Of a stretch of DNA of 64,000 nt, positions 33,699 through 42,281 are shown one piece after another; within the stretch, counting starts at the first letter, position 1, and every line of letters begins with the position of its first letter. Below the pieces are notes generated by a model. The model was given only the letters and a program-made list of their open reading frames with translations. It did not search any database and was not told the origin of the DNA. The position numbers were made by a program, and so were the translations under genes. Where the stretch lies: NCBI GenBank assembly GCA_020639215.1, contig JACKHA010000006.1, positions 1-64,000 on the forward strand, given 5' to 3'. The DNA is from Phycisphaeraceae bacterium (GTDB lineage Bacteria; Planctomycetota; Phycisphaerae; Phycisphaerales; UBA1924).

Positions 33699-33865
33699 GT
33701 GACGAAGTGACGAAGTGACGGAGTGACGAAGAGACGAAGAGACGGAGTGAAGGAGAATCGGAGCGAAGGAGAGTCGGCGTCGTCAGGGCGTCCACGGTGG
33801 CTGCGGAGGGGGTGCGGACAAACCCCCCGCTTCGTCACTGCGTCACTCCGTCACTTCGTCACTCC
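33699..33865. repeat. inverted pair of GTGACGAA tandem arrays
   Basis: The left array (33699-33753) is about six 9-nt units of GTGACGAAG/GTGACGGAG/AGACGAAG type; the right array (33830-33865) is four units of the complementary CTTCGTCAC/CTCCGTCAC type. They face each other across about 76 nt, so the region could fold into a long stem. It fills the spacer between the divergent EVE gene and the gene at 33904. Confidence 0.8.
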
Positions 33866-33903
33866 TCCCCCGCCCAACCCCCCGCTTCGACTACACTTGC
33901 GGC

Positions 33904-34854
33904 ATGGCCGGGCGCCGGAAGACCACGCCGCTGTTCGAGATCATGAGCCGCAATGGCAACGGCGTGGCTCCGGAGTCGGAGCGTGCCCCGACCGAGCGGC
34001 TCGAGCCCAAGCCGGGGCGAGTTCAGGCGGAGTGGCACGCCGAGGCGGAGGACGCCCCGGCGGAGCGGGTCCGGGCGGCACGGGCGGAACAGGTGCGGCC
34101 CGAACGGGGCAACGAATCCGGGGGCGACGCCGGCTCCGCCGCCGGCGGGGACGGCGGGCGAACGTTCGGGAAGGCCACGGTGGGCGGCGGCGTCGTTCGC
34201 CTGCCCATCAACTACGTGTACATCGTGCTCTCGGTGGTTCTGGTCACGGTGCTCATCGCCTGGAGCGTGGGGTATTCCAGCGGGAACACCGCGGCCCAGG
34301 AGGAGGCCCGGGAGGAGATCGAGTCGGCGACGAACGCCGCCCGCCCGAGGGAGGTCGACCCGCCAAGCGGGAATGGGGTTCCGGCGACCGGACCGGGTCA
34401 GGCGACACCCGCACCGGGCGGCGGGTCCACGCCTGCGACGCCGGTTTCGGCACCACCCGCTGGGGCGGGTGGGCTTCCGGCGATCGTTGCGGAGCGGACG
34501 GACTTCAAGGCTCCTGGCGGGTACTACGCGACCGAGCCCCGGGAGGCGGGTCTGAACTACTTCTGTCTGGTGTCACGCCTGCCCGAGGCGGACACGGAGC
34601 GGGCCTTGGAGTTCCTGGCCCGGAACGGGGTGGCGGCGCTCGGGGTGGAACAGCGGGGCGGGACGGCCAACAATCGGCTCTTCGCGCTCTACACCCTGGA
34701 GGGCCTGACACGCGACGAATACGCGGGTCGGGACAACCCCCAGCGCCGATCCCGCCACGAGTCGCTTGTCGCCGAGTTGGGGCGCCGGTGGCAGGGCGAG
34801 GAACGGGGCACTTCGGACTTCTCGCAGCCGCAGTGGTTCCGGTTCAGCCCGTGA
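33904..34854 (+). CDS. single-pass membrane protein of unknown function
   Basis: A 316-residue protein. The first 95 residues are charged and low-complexity. One helix (INYVYIVLSVVLVTVLIAWSVGY, about 100-122) follows, then an Ala/Gly/Pro linker, and a C-terminal domain of about 115 residues starting YYATEPREAGLNYFCLVSRL. That domain has alternating beta/alpha spacing resembling SPOR modules (residue count and the pattern LPEADTERALEFLARNG...LFALYTLEGL), but I cannot confirm it. N-in topology is expected. The gene precedes the small basic protein by 97 nt. Confidence 0.65.
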   Translation: MAGRRKTTPLFEIMSRNGNGVAPESERAPTERLEPKPGRVQAEWHAEAEDAPAERVRAARAEQVRPERGNESGGDAGSAAGGDGGRTFGKATVGGGVVRLPINYVYIVLSVVLVTVLIAWSVGYSSGNTAAQEEAREEIESATNAARPREVDPPSGNGVPATGPGQATPAPGGGSTPATPVSAPPAGAGGLPAIVAERTDFKAPGGYYATEPREAGLNYFCLVSRLPEADTERALEFLARNGVAALGVEQRGGTANNRLFALYTLEGLTRDEYAGRDNPQRRSRHESLVAELGRRWQGEERGTSDFSQPQWFRFSP

Positions 34855-34951
34855 GCGGGGACCGAGCCTTCGGCGGTTTGATCAGCCTCTGACCCGCCAC
34901 CCACCGGAACCGCCCGCCGCGGCGTCCGGCCAGACGCCCGGAGCATCGACC

Positions 34952-35113
34952 ATGAGCCTCGACCCCTCGCTGAAGACCAAGGCCTCGCTCACCGGCAAGC
35001 GTTCGGTGATGAAGCGCGACGAGCGGATCGCGAAGATGGCGGCCGACAAGAAGTTCGACCCGAAGAAGGACAAGGCCCTGGGGATCCCCAAGACGCTGGT
35101 GCCGAAGGCCTGA
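34952..35113 (+). CDS. PVC-type small basic protein (TIGR04137-like)
   Basis: A 53-residue Lys-rich protein: MSLDPSLKTKASLTGKRSVM followed by KRDERIAKM, ending GIPKTLVPKA. The opening MSLDPSLKTK, the central R/K-DERIAK, and the GIPK/GLPK C-terminus match the 'small basic protein' family of Planctomycetes, Verrucomicrobia and Chlamydiae. Its role is unproven; conservation and charge suggest nucleic-acid or ribosome binding. ATG 34952 is the only start that gives the family N-terminus. It is a useful taxonomic marker. Confidence 0.85.
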   Translation: MSLDPSLKTKASLTGKRSVMKRDERIAKMAADKKFDPKKDKALGIPKTLVPKA

Positions 35114-35213
35114 GGCGGTTGGCGTGGCGTTGATCGCCGCGCGGGTGGGTGTTCCAATCCTGAACTGAGCCGGCTGCGTTCGGGCCGGGGCGGCTGCTTT
35201 GCGGGGGCGAGCG

Positions 35214-36413
35214 ATGGACATCGCGCGACTGCTGTCGGACCGGGCCCGTGCGGTGGAGCCGAGCGGGATCAGGCGGATCAGCGACCTGGCGGCCCGGATT
35301 CCGGACGCGATCAACCTGTCGATCGGTCAGCCGGACTTTGCGGTGCCGGAGGCGATCAAGCGGGCGGCGGTCGATGCGATCGAGCAAGACCGCAACGGTT
35401 ACTCGACGACGGTGGGCGTCGGGCCGCTGCGCGAGGCGATCCACGCGTGGGTGAAGACGGACCTTGGATGGGACTGCACGGCGCGGGGCGATGCGGGCGC
35501 GGGCGGTGCGTCGATGCTCGTGACGTCGGGCACGTCGGGCGCGCTGGTGCTGCTGGCCCAGACGCTGCTCGGTCCGGGCGATGAGATGATCGTCGGCGAC
35601 CCGTACTTCTCGCTGTACCCGGGGCTGGCGGCGCTGTGTGGGGCGCGGATGGTGGCGTGCGACACGTATCCCGACTTCCGCCTCACGGCGGCGCGGGTCG
35701 AGCCGCTGATCACCGAGCGGACCAAGTTCGTGCTGCTGACCTCGCCTGGCAACCCGTCGGGCGTGGTGTGTGCGAAGAAGGACGTGGCGGACCTGCTGGA
35801 CCTGTGCCGACGGCGCGGCGTGCTGCTGGTGTCCGACGAGATCTACGACGACTTCACGTTCCGGGCCCACCGTGGCGACGCGTGCGTGGGCGACGCGCGC
35901 AGGGCCCGGTGCCCGAGCCCGGCGCGCCTGGCGGGGGCCGAGGAGGACGTGCTGGTCATCCGCGGTTTCGGCAAGACGTACGGGGTGACGGGGTGGCGGC
36001 TTGGGTACGCGGTGGGGCCGCGGGCGCTGATCGAGCAGATGACCAAGATCAACATGTACACCTATGTGTGCGCCCCGACGCCGCTGCAGTTTGCGGCGGC
36101 GGCGGCGTACGGCGTGGACATGGACCCCATCGTGGACGGGTACGAGCGCCGTCGCGACATGGTGCTGGAGCGCCTGCGCAGCGTAACGGAGGTCACCGAG
36201 CCGGGCGGGGCGTTCTACGTGTTCCCGAAGGTGCCGGAGCGGCTGGGGATCTCATCCACGCAGTTCGTTGAGCGGTGCGTCGAGAAGAAACTGCTGGTGG
36301 TGCCGGGCAAGGCGTTCTCGACGCGGGACACGCACTTCCGGGTGTCGCTGGCGGCGACAGATGAGGTGCTGGGGCGCGGGTGCGAGGTGCTGTGCGGGTT
36401 GATGGCGGGGTAG
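35214..36413 (+). CDS. class I/II PLP-dependent aminotransferase
   Basis: A 399-residue aspartate-aminotransferase-fold enzyme. LSIGQPDFAVPEAIKRA near 34, YSTTVGVGPLREAI near 63, the long substrate domain, LLTSPGNPSGVV near 173 (binds PLP phosphate), VSDEIYDDF near 205, and RGFGKTYGVTGWRLGYAVG near 248, whose Lys carries the Schiff base, are all present. The aspartate/tyrosine/LL-DAP or alanine specificity cannot be decided. ATG 35214 has GGGGGCGA before it and begins MDIARLLSDRA. An upstream start at 35199 (MRGRAMDIA) is less likely. No neighbour suggests the pathway. Confidence 0.9.
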   Translation: MDIARLLSDRARAVEPSGIRRISDLAARIPDAINLSIGQPDFAVPEAIKRAAVDAIEQDRNGYSTTVGVGPLREAIHAWVKTDLGWDCTARGDAGAGGASMLVTSGTSGALVLLAQTLLGPGDEMIVGDPYFSLYPGLAALCGARMVACDTYPDFRLTAARVEPLITERTKFVLLTSPGNPSGVVCAKKDVADLLDLCRRRGVLLVSDEIYDDFTFRAHRGDACVGDARRARCPSPARLAGAEEDVLVIRGFGKTYGVTGWRLGYAVGPRALIEQMTKINMYTYVCAPTPLQFAAAAAYGVDMDPIVDGYERRRDMVLERLRSVTEVTEPGGAFYVFPKVPERLGISSTQFVERCVEKKLLVVPGKAFSTRDTHFRVSLAATDEVLGRGCEVLCGLMAG

Positions 36414-36465
36414 GCCTGCGGACCGGTTCGTGGAACGCGAAACGCGCGAAGGGACGCGAAGCGAG

Positions 36466-36496
36466 AAAAAGCCCCGACGCTCCACGCGCCGGGGCT
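36466..36496 (-). terminator. rho-independent terminator of the folE2 unit
   Basis: An 11-bp stem with one mismatch (AGCCCCGACGC at 36470-36480; complement 36486-36496) and 5-nt loop is followed, on the minus strand, by TTTTT (36470-36466). It lies about 70 nt beyond the stop of the small frame at 36566-36781 and 280 nt beyond folE2, so both could share it. Confidence 0.75.
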
Positions 36497-36565
36497 CTGT
36501 TGATCGTGGCGCGGCGAGCGGGCTCAAGGCGATTAACTCTTGAGTTCTCGCTATTTAGATTGCCA

Positions 36566-36781
36566 CTAGGGTTGCCCGGTTTGGCGGAGCCCAAGCTGCA
36601 CCGAGTAATCAACTCGTGCGGGTTCGGGGTTGTCCGTTTCGGCGGGGCCTAGAGACGCGCCGTCCTCAAAAGTTTGGTCAAAGGGCACCTCCCTTCTGGG
36701 AAACCGATTGTACCAGCCTAGTTGGGAGGCTTCTTCGGCTTCTTTCAGCCTGTCGTTTGCCACTCGGACGGGGAACGTCAC
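36566..36781 (-). CDS. possible small protein coupled to folE2
   Basis: A 71-codon frame whose GTG start overlaps the folE2 stop as GTGA, the same coupling seen at four other gene pairs in this window. The product begins MTFPVRVANDRLKEAEEAS and is hydrophilic and acidic, with no recognised domain. Codon use is less GC-rich at third positions than that of the neighbours, which argues for caution: it may be a chance extension into noncoding DNA. The terminator at 36466-36496 follows it. Confidence 0.35.
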   Translation of the reverse strand: MTFPVRVANDRLKEAEEASQLGWYNRFPRREVPFDQTFEDGASLGPAETDNPEPARVDYSVQLGLRQTGQP

Positions 36782-37626
36782 TCCCGCTTGTCCCTCGTGA
36801 TCTGGGCATACGCGTTGTGGCTGTGGATCGACTCGAAGTTCTCGGAGTTGATCGAGTACCACGCGATGCGGTCCTCGCCCTCCAGAGCCACGGCCAGGTC
36901 GCGGACGATGTCCTCGACGAACTTCGGGTTCTCGTAGGCCCGTTCGGTGACCCACTTCTCGTCGGGGCGCTTGAGCACGGCGAACACGGGCACGCTGGCG
37001 GCGTCCTCCAGCAGTTTGACCAGGTCCTCGATCCACAGCATGGGGCCGTTCGAGCGGACCCGAGCCTCAATGCGGCAACGCTGGTTGTGGGCGCCGTACT
37101 CGGAGATCTCCTTGGAGCAGGGGCAGAGGCTGGTGGCGGGGGCGGCGACGCCCATGACCAGGTCGGCGGTGCCGTTGGCGGTGCACTCGAAGGTGACCTC
37201 GTAGTTCATCAGGCCGTGCATCCCGGTGACGGGCGCGGGCTTGGAGATGAAGTACGTGAAGGTGGCCTCGAAGTGGGCCTCCTCGGCTTCGAGGCGTTCC
37301 TTGATGGCGTGGGCCAGCTCGGGGATGCGGGCGGGGGTCAACGGCGAGCAGGCCTTCTCGCCGGCGTGCTCGTTGAGCACCTCCAGGAAGCGGCTCATGT
37401 GCGTGCCCTTCTGGTGGTGCGGGAGCGAGACGTACATGTTGATGCGTGCGACGGCGGTCTGCTCGCCGCCGTCGGGCGTCGCGAGGCGGATGGGATAGAC
37501 GACGTCCTTCACGCCGACGCGGTCGATGGCGACGCGGCGTTTGTCGGGCGAGGCCTGGACGTCGGGCATCGGCGCACCGATGGACTGTGGCTGTGTCATG
37601 GGGACTTCCGCGAGAGCGGGGGGCAT
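36778..37626 (-). CDS. folE2: GTP cyclohydrolase FolE2
   Basis: Converts GTP to dihydroneopterin triphosphate for folate or queuosine-type precursors, replacing FolE under zinc shortage. The 282-residue protein carries ARINMYVSLPHHQKGTHMSRF near 60 and the signature LCPCSKEISEYGAHNQR near 162, whose Cys is a metal ligand. The N-terminus is variable. ATG 37626 was chosen because of a strong AAAGGAGG 6 nt upstream; ATG 37599 lacks one. It is the first gene of a minus-strand unit ended by the terminator at 36466-36496. Confidence 0.95.
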   Translation of the reverse strand: MPPALAEVPMTQPQSIGAPMPDVQASPDKRRVAIDRVGVKDVVYPIRLATPDGGEQTAVARINMYVSLPHHQKGTHMSRFLEVLNEHAGEKACSPLTPARIPELAHAIKERLEAEEAHFEATFTYFISKPAPVTGMHGLMNYEVTFECTANGTADLVMGVAAPATSLCPCSKEISEYGAHNQRCRIEARVRSNGPMLWIEDLVKLLEDAASVPVFAVLKRPDEKWVTERAYENPKFVEDIVRDLAVALEGEDRIAWYSINSENFESIHSHNAYAQITRDKRE

Positions 37627-37840
37627 GGCCCCCTCCTTTCGTGAAGGTTAGGGGTCGGCACGGGCCCGGCCCACCTCGGGAGCGAACCGCGTTCGCCCCG
37701 GTTGTGTTCCTTCGGGCGGGGCGTGCGGATTCGGCCGCCTTGGATTTGATGCCGGCAAAGGGACGGTGTGACGGCTTGCCAAGCCCGCCCGCTGTGGCGA
37801 GGAAGAGAGCCCGCGCGGGTTCGAGTGGTCGCGTTTGCGG

Positions 37841-38743
37841 CTACTTTTCGTGCGACTCGACCATGGAGTCGGCCCATGACAGGCCGATGGGGATGCCCCA
37901 GAACGCGCCGGCGAGCCAGTCGAAGGGCATGAGCATGGCGAGCGGGAACGCGTCGCCCTGGATGGCCTGGACGACCAGACGCGAGCCGCCGCCGCCGAAC
38001 ACGATCGCGGTGATCGGGCCGATCAGGGCGAGCAAGGCCATGGCGATGAGAGCGGGGATGGGGGTCGGCGGGGCCTCGCGCGAGGCGACGGCGCGGCTGA
38101 AGCCTCCGGCGGCGATGCCCGCCAGCACGCCGGCGGCGATGGTCTGGCCCTTGAGGGGGTCCTGGGCGAGCAGCCACGCGCCGAGGCCCGCAGCGACGAG
38201 GGCGGCGCCGATCGCGGCGATGGGGCCGCCTTTGGCGGCGGAGGCGAGGCTGGTCATGCGGAGGAGCGCGAGCGTCGCGTTGGCGTCCGCGGGGGTGGTC
38301 GTGGCACGGCGCTTGGCGTCGTCGTGTTGGGCGTGGCGCGTGCCGGCCTGCCACACAATCGCGCCGAGGGCGATGCCGATCACGCCGAGGATCGCGCCCT
38401 CGATGGCCAGGGGCCAGATGGAGGCGGCACTGCGGGTGGCGCGCATGAGCCCGTCGATGCCGGCCGAGCGCCACGCGGCCCAGCACAGCACGAGGCCGGC
38501 GGCGACCATGCCGGGCTTGGGGCTGACGAGGCGGGCCCCGAGCAGGCCGACCGCGGCGGCGGCCAGGAGCGGCACGATTCCCGCGAGCAGGCCCGCGGGC
38601 AGGGACGTGCCGACCAGGATCGTTGCGTCCGTGCCGCCGGTGGCGTCGCGGAGAGCGGCCATGGGCGCGGCGGCGAGGGGTCCGACGGCCAGCAGAGCCG
38701 CGAGGTAGATCGTCCACTTGATGACGCCCGTGGCTTGGGTCAT
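37841..38743 (-). CDS. polytopic membrane protein of unknown function
   Basis: A 300-residue protein rich in Ala, Gly and Leu with about seven hydrophobic segments (for example WTIYLAALLAVGPLAAAP, AGLLAGIVPLLAAAAVGLL, AILGVIGIALGAIVWQ). A basic/polar loop (RHAQHDDAKRRATTTP) lies near the middle. It ends GLSWADSMVESHEK. I recognise no transporter or enzyme motif. ATG 38743 starts MTQATGVIKWTIYL. The flanking spacers contain nothing recognisable, and the gene stands alone. Confidence 0.7.
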   Translation of the reverse strand: MTQATGVIKWTIYLAALLAVGPLAAAPMAALRDATGGTDATILVGTSLPAGLLAGIVPLLAAAAVGLLGARLVSPKPGMVAAGLVLCWAAWRSAGIDGLMRATRSAASIWPLAIEGAILGVIGIALGAIVWQAGTRHAQHDDAKRRATTTPADANATLALLRMTSLASAAKGGPIAAIGAALVAAGLGAWLLAQDPLKGQTIAAGVLAGIAAGGFSRAVASREAPPTPIPALIAMALLALIGPITAIVFGGGGSRLVVQAIQGDAFPLAMLMPFDWLAGAFWGIPIGLSWADSMVESHEK

Positions 38744-38837
38744 GGGGGACGATTATGGGCGCGCACCGCGGGCGGGGCACGGGGCGCTCGCACCGGCTGC
38801 GAGTGATTCGCGGGAGCCAAGGCTCGAGACGGTCGTC

Positions 38838-40007
38838 TCACTCCGCGAACACGCTGTCGATCGCGAACAGGGCGGCCTGGGTTGCCGGGTCTGCGGGGCG
38901 CCATTCGCGCAGCGTCCGTTCGAGTTCGGTCTCGGTGAGCAGCTCGTCCACGAAGGCGTGCACCCAGTTGTCATAGGCATCCCGGACGTCGATGTTCGGC
39001 GCCGGGACATCGCGAAGATCGACGCCGAGTTGGGCGAAGTCGTCGAGCGTGAACGCCGCCGGGTTGGCGAGGATCCGGGGAGACCACTGGTTCGTGACCG
39101 CGGTGAGGCTGTTGGTAAACTGGGCCCGCTCGGGATTCAACAGGCGGTCCAGAACGAGACGGAGCTCGGCCTGTTCAATCGCGGCCCGACCAAACACGCT
39201 CACGAAGGGCTTGAGCCCCGAGACGATGCCGGGATCGAGGCGTCCGGCGGGCGTCTCGCCGGAGAACAGTCGGAGCCAGAACGTGTTCCCGGGCTGTGAC
39301 AGGTTGGTGCCGTTGTGCTCCACGTCAACGAAGTTCCGGTCGCCCGGGCCATAGTCATCGACCTGGCCGTCGGGAGCCCAGAACACGTCGGCCCCGCCGT
39401 GCCCGCGGAGGAGGTTGCTCCCACCGAGGCCGGAGAACAGCTCGTCGTCGCCGCGGCCGCCGCGGATGAGGTCGTTGCCCCCACTGCCGTGGATCTCGTC
39501 GTTTCCGGCGTTTCCGACGAGGCGGTCGTCGCCGTCGCCTCCGATCAGGAGGTCGTGCCCGCGTTTGCCCTTGATGATGTCGTTGCCTCCGAGGCCGAAA
39601 ATGGTGTCGCGGTTGTTGCCGCCGCGGAGCCTGTCGTCGCCGTTGCCGCCGGTGATGGTGTCGTTGCCACCGCCGCCCGAGACGACCAGGCCGATCGGGA
39701 AGGGTGGTGCGGCGGTGAAGAGGTCGCCGATGGTCTCGAACGAGTCGTCGCCGCGCCGCAGGTTGACGAAGACCTGGGTGACACCTGTGAACTCGGTGCC
39801 GTCGGGGACGCCGTCGACGCCCGTGACCACGATGGTGCCCAGGGCGTTCTGGGTGATGGTGATGGTGTCGTCGCCGGCGGTTCCCTCGATGCTGAGGATG
39901 CCGCCCTCGATCGACGCGGTCAGGACGCGGCGGGCTTCGAGCGGCTCGCAGAAGACTCGATCGGTGCGGCGGTCGCGGTGGCTCTTGATGAAGGGCGTTC
40001 GTGGCAT
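38838..40007 (-). CDS. RTX-repeat calcium-binding surface protein with LEPR-XLL-like N-terminus
   Basis: A 389-residue exported protein. The N-terminus DRVFCEPLEARRVLTAS matches the LEPR-XLL-type export motif typical of Planctomycetes. Residues of about 120-200 contain at least six GGxGxDxhx nonapeptides (GGNGDDRLR, GGDGDDRLV, GGRGDDELF and others), the calcium-binding beta-roll of hemolysin-type proteins. The C-terminal 180 residues form a helical region with FVDELLTETELERTLREWRP. Its role could be adhesion, a matrix or an enzyme accessory. ATG 40007 is well placed before MPRTPFIKSHRD. The gene diverges from speA. Confidence 0.82.
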   Translation of the reverse strand: MPRTPFIKSHRDRRTDRVFCEPLEARRVLTASIEGGILSIEGTAGDDTITITQNALGTIVVTGVDGVPDGTEFTGVTQVFVNLRRGDDSFETIGDLFTAAPPFPIGLVVSGGGGNDTITGGNGDDRLRGGNNRDTIFGLGGNDIIKGKRGHDLLIGGDGDDRLVGNAGNDEIHGSGGNDLIRGGRGDDELFSGLGGSNLLRGHGGADVFWAPDGQVDDYGPGDRNFVDVEHNGTNLSQPGNTFWLRLFSGETPAGRLDPGIVSGLKPFVSVFGRAAIEQAELRLVLDRLLNPERAQFTNSLTAVTNQWSPRILANPAAFTLDDFAQLGVDLRDVPAPNIDVRDAYDNWVHAFVDELLTETELERTLREWRPADPATQAALFAIDSVFAE

Positions 40008-40244
40008 GGCAGCGTTCCTCCGTCGGCACCGCGCACACCCCACCGCGGGGCGTCGAGGGCACGGCCGGTTCGGAACGCGACGCAAGACCGGCTGGGACGA
40101 GGGGCCTCCCGCCGCCGCGCCTTCAGGGTACTTGCAAGGCGGCGTGCGTGCAATAATCACCGGTCCCGGAGCCGAGGCCGCGTGGGTTGCCCCCGCGAGG
40201 CGGCGACCGGTCGGCGTGCGCCCCTGGCAGGAACCACCCCACTG

Positions 40245-42251
40245 ATGACCACAGCACCCGTGCAAGGCGTTCGGCGTGAGACAAAGCGTGAGGACTCGAT
40301 CCTGGCCTCGCGGGCGCCGACGGAGTGGTCGCCCGCCGACTCGGCGAGCCTGTACGGCCTGGACGAGTGGGGCCAGGGGTACTTCGCGGTCGGCGCCGAC
40401 GGCAACCTGCTCGTCCAGCCGGACAAGGACGGGGGACGGCGGATCGACCTGCACAAGGTGATCCAGGGCCTGGACGAGCGCGGGATCACGACGCCGATCA
40501 TCGTCCGGTTCAAGGACATGGTGGCCCACCGCCTGCGCGAGATCCGTGCGGCGTTCGACGCGGCGATGGCGGACAACGCGTACACGGGCGGGTACTCGTG
40601 CATCTACCCGATCAAGGTGAACCAGCAGCGCCACGTGTGCGAGGAGATCCGGGACATCGGTGGGCCGCTGGGCTTTGGGCTCGAGGCGGGCTCGAAGCCG
40701 GAGCTGCTGGCGGTGCTCGGGCTGACCGAGAACATGCCCGACATGCCGATCGTGTGCAACGGGTTCAAGGACGATGAGTACGTGGAGATGGCGATCCTGG
40801 CCCACAAGCTGGGTCGGACCATCACGCCGGTGGTCGAGAGGTACCGCGAACTCGAGCTGCTGATCAAGCACGCGAAGGCCTACGGCGTGCGTCCGCGGAT
40901 CGGTATGCGCTGCAAGCCCTCGGCGCGTGGGGCCGGGCGGTGGGAGTCCTCCGGGGGCATGCGCTCGAAGTTCGGGCTGCAGGTCTCGGGCATGATCGAC
41001 GCGATGGAGCTGCTCCGCCAGAACGGCATGCTCGACTGCCTCAAGATGCTGCACTTCCACGTGGGCAGCCAGATCTGCGACATCCGCCAGTTCAAGAACG
41101 CGGTGAGCGAGCTGGCCAACATGTACACGGAGATGGCTCGCCTGGGCGCGGGGATGGACACGATCGACATCGGCGGCGGGTTGGGCGTCGACTACGACGG
41201 ATCGCAGTCGGCGTGGGCGTCGAGCGTGAACTACACGCTGCGCGAGTACGCCGCGGACGTGGTGTACCGCATCAAGGCCGCGTGCGAGAGCGCGGGGGTG
41301 GCCCACCCGCGGATCTTCTCCGAGTCGGGTCGGGCGATGGTGGCGTATTCGAGCGTGCTGGTGGTGGACGTGCTGGGACGGAACCGGTACTCGTCGGACC
41401 CGGACATGCCGAAGGTGCGGTCGCTGATCGCCGCGGAGCCCGACGGGGCGCCCCAGCCGATCCTGGACCTGATCGACGCCTACGAGGGCGCGGCCAAGCG
41501 GGACCCGGTCGAGCTGCACCATGACGCGGCCCAGGCGTACGACGAGGCCCTGAGCCTGTTCACGCTGGGGTATCTGTCGCTCCCGATGCGGGCCGCCGCC
41601 GAGCGCCTGTTCTGGGCCACGGGGCGCCAGGTGCTGGCGCGGGCCCAGGGCCAGGCCGGGGGCGACGACTTGCACGAGGACTTGCAGGTGCTGCCCGAGT
41701 TTCTGTCGGACATCTACTTCTGCAACTTCTCGGTGTTCCAATCGCTGCCGGACTCGTGGGCGATCGACCAGATCTTCCCGATCTGCCCGATCCACCGCCT
41801 GAACGAGAAACCGACGCGCCGGGCGACCATCGCCGACATGTCGTGCGACTCGGACGGCAAGGTCGACCGGTTCGCGTGCGTCGACCACCGGGACTTCAAG
41901 CCGGTGATCGAGGTGCACGACCTGCTCGAGGGCCAGACCTACTACCTGGGATTCTTCCTCGTCGGGGCGTACCAGGAAGTTCTGGGCGACCTGCACAACC
42001 TCTTCGGCGACACGCACGTCGTGCACGTGAGCCTCGACGACGAGGGCGGCTGGGAGATCGACGAGATCGTTGAGGGCGACACCGTCCGCGAGGTGCTCTC
42101 GTACGTCGAGTTCGACCACGAGGACCTGGAGCGGTCGGTGCGGCGCGACACGGAGCGTGCGGTCAAGAAGGGCACGATGTCGGTCGGCGATGCGCGGAGC
42201 CTGATGCGGTTCTATGAGGGTGGGCTGGAGGGGTATACGTACCTCGAGTGA
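40245..42251 (+). CDS. speA: biosynthetic arginine decarboxylase
   Basis: A PLP enzyme that decarboxylates arginine to agmatine for polyamine synthesis. The 668 residues match E. coli SpeA (658). YPIKVNQQRHVCEEI near 114 contains the PLP-binding Lys, followed by GFGLEAGSKPELLAVL, LKMLHFHVGSQICDIRQ, IDIGGGLGVDYDGSQ and HPRIFSESGRAMVAYSS. The C-terminal region has YFCNFSVFQSLPDSWAIDQIFPICPIHRL and TIADMSCDSDGKVDRF. ATG 40245 begins MTTAPVQGVRRE; longer in-frame sequence upstream is noncoding and antisense to the RTX gene. GGCAGGA lies about 12 nt before the start. Confidence 0.95.
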   Translation: MTTAPVQGVRRETKREDSILASRAPTEWSPADSASLYGLDEWGQGYFAVGADGNLLVQPDKDGGRRIDLHKVIQGLDERGITTPIIVRFKDMVAHRLREIRAAFDAAMADNAYTGGYSCIYPIKVNQQRHVCEEIRDIGGPLGFGLEAGSKPELLAVLGLTENMPDMPIVCNGFKDDEYVEMAILAHKLGRTITPVVERYRELELLIKHAKAYGVRPRIGMRCKPSARGAGRWESSGGMRSKFGLQVSGMIDAMELLRQNGMLDCLKMLHFHVGSQICDIRQFKNAVSELANMYTEMARLGAGMDTIDIGGGLGVDYDGSQSAWASSVNYTLREYAADVVYRIKAACESAGVAHPRIFSESGRAMVAYSSVLVVDVLGRNRYSSDPDMPKVRSLIAAEPDGAPQPILDLIDAYEGAAKRDPVELHHDAAQAYDEALSLFTLGYLSLPMRAAAERLFWATGRQVLARAQGQAGGDDLHEDLQVLPEFLSDIYFCNFSVFQSLPDSWAIDQIFPICPIHRLNEKPTRRATIADMSCDSDGKVDRFACVDHRDFKPVIEVHDLLEGQTYYLGFFLVGAYQEVLGDLHNLFGDTHVVHVSLDDEGGWEIDEIVEGDTVREVLSYVEFDHEDLERSVRRDTERAVKKGTMSVGDARSLMRFYEGGLEGYTYLE

Positions 42252-42281
42252 CCGACCACCCCGCTCACGCCGCAAAACGGC

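Noticed and set aside
33699..33865. A CRISPR array
   Set aside because: Repeats are 9 nt with no spacers and are mirrored rather than direct; there are no cas genes in the window.
39315..40244. A long 5' extension of the arginine decarboxylase frame
   Set aside because: The extra 310 codons are antisense to the RTX gene and lack homology; the family N-terminus starts at ATG 40245.
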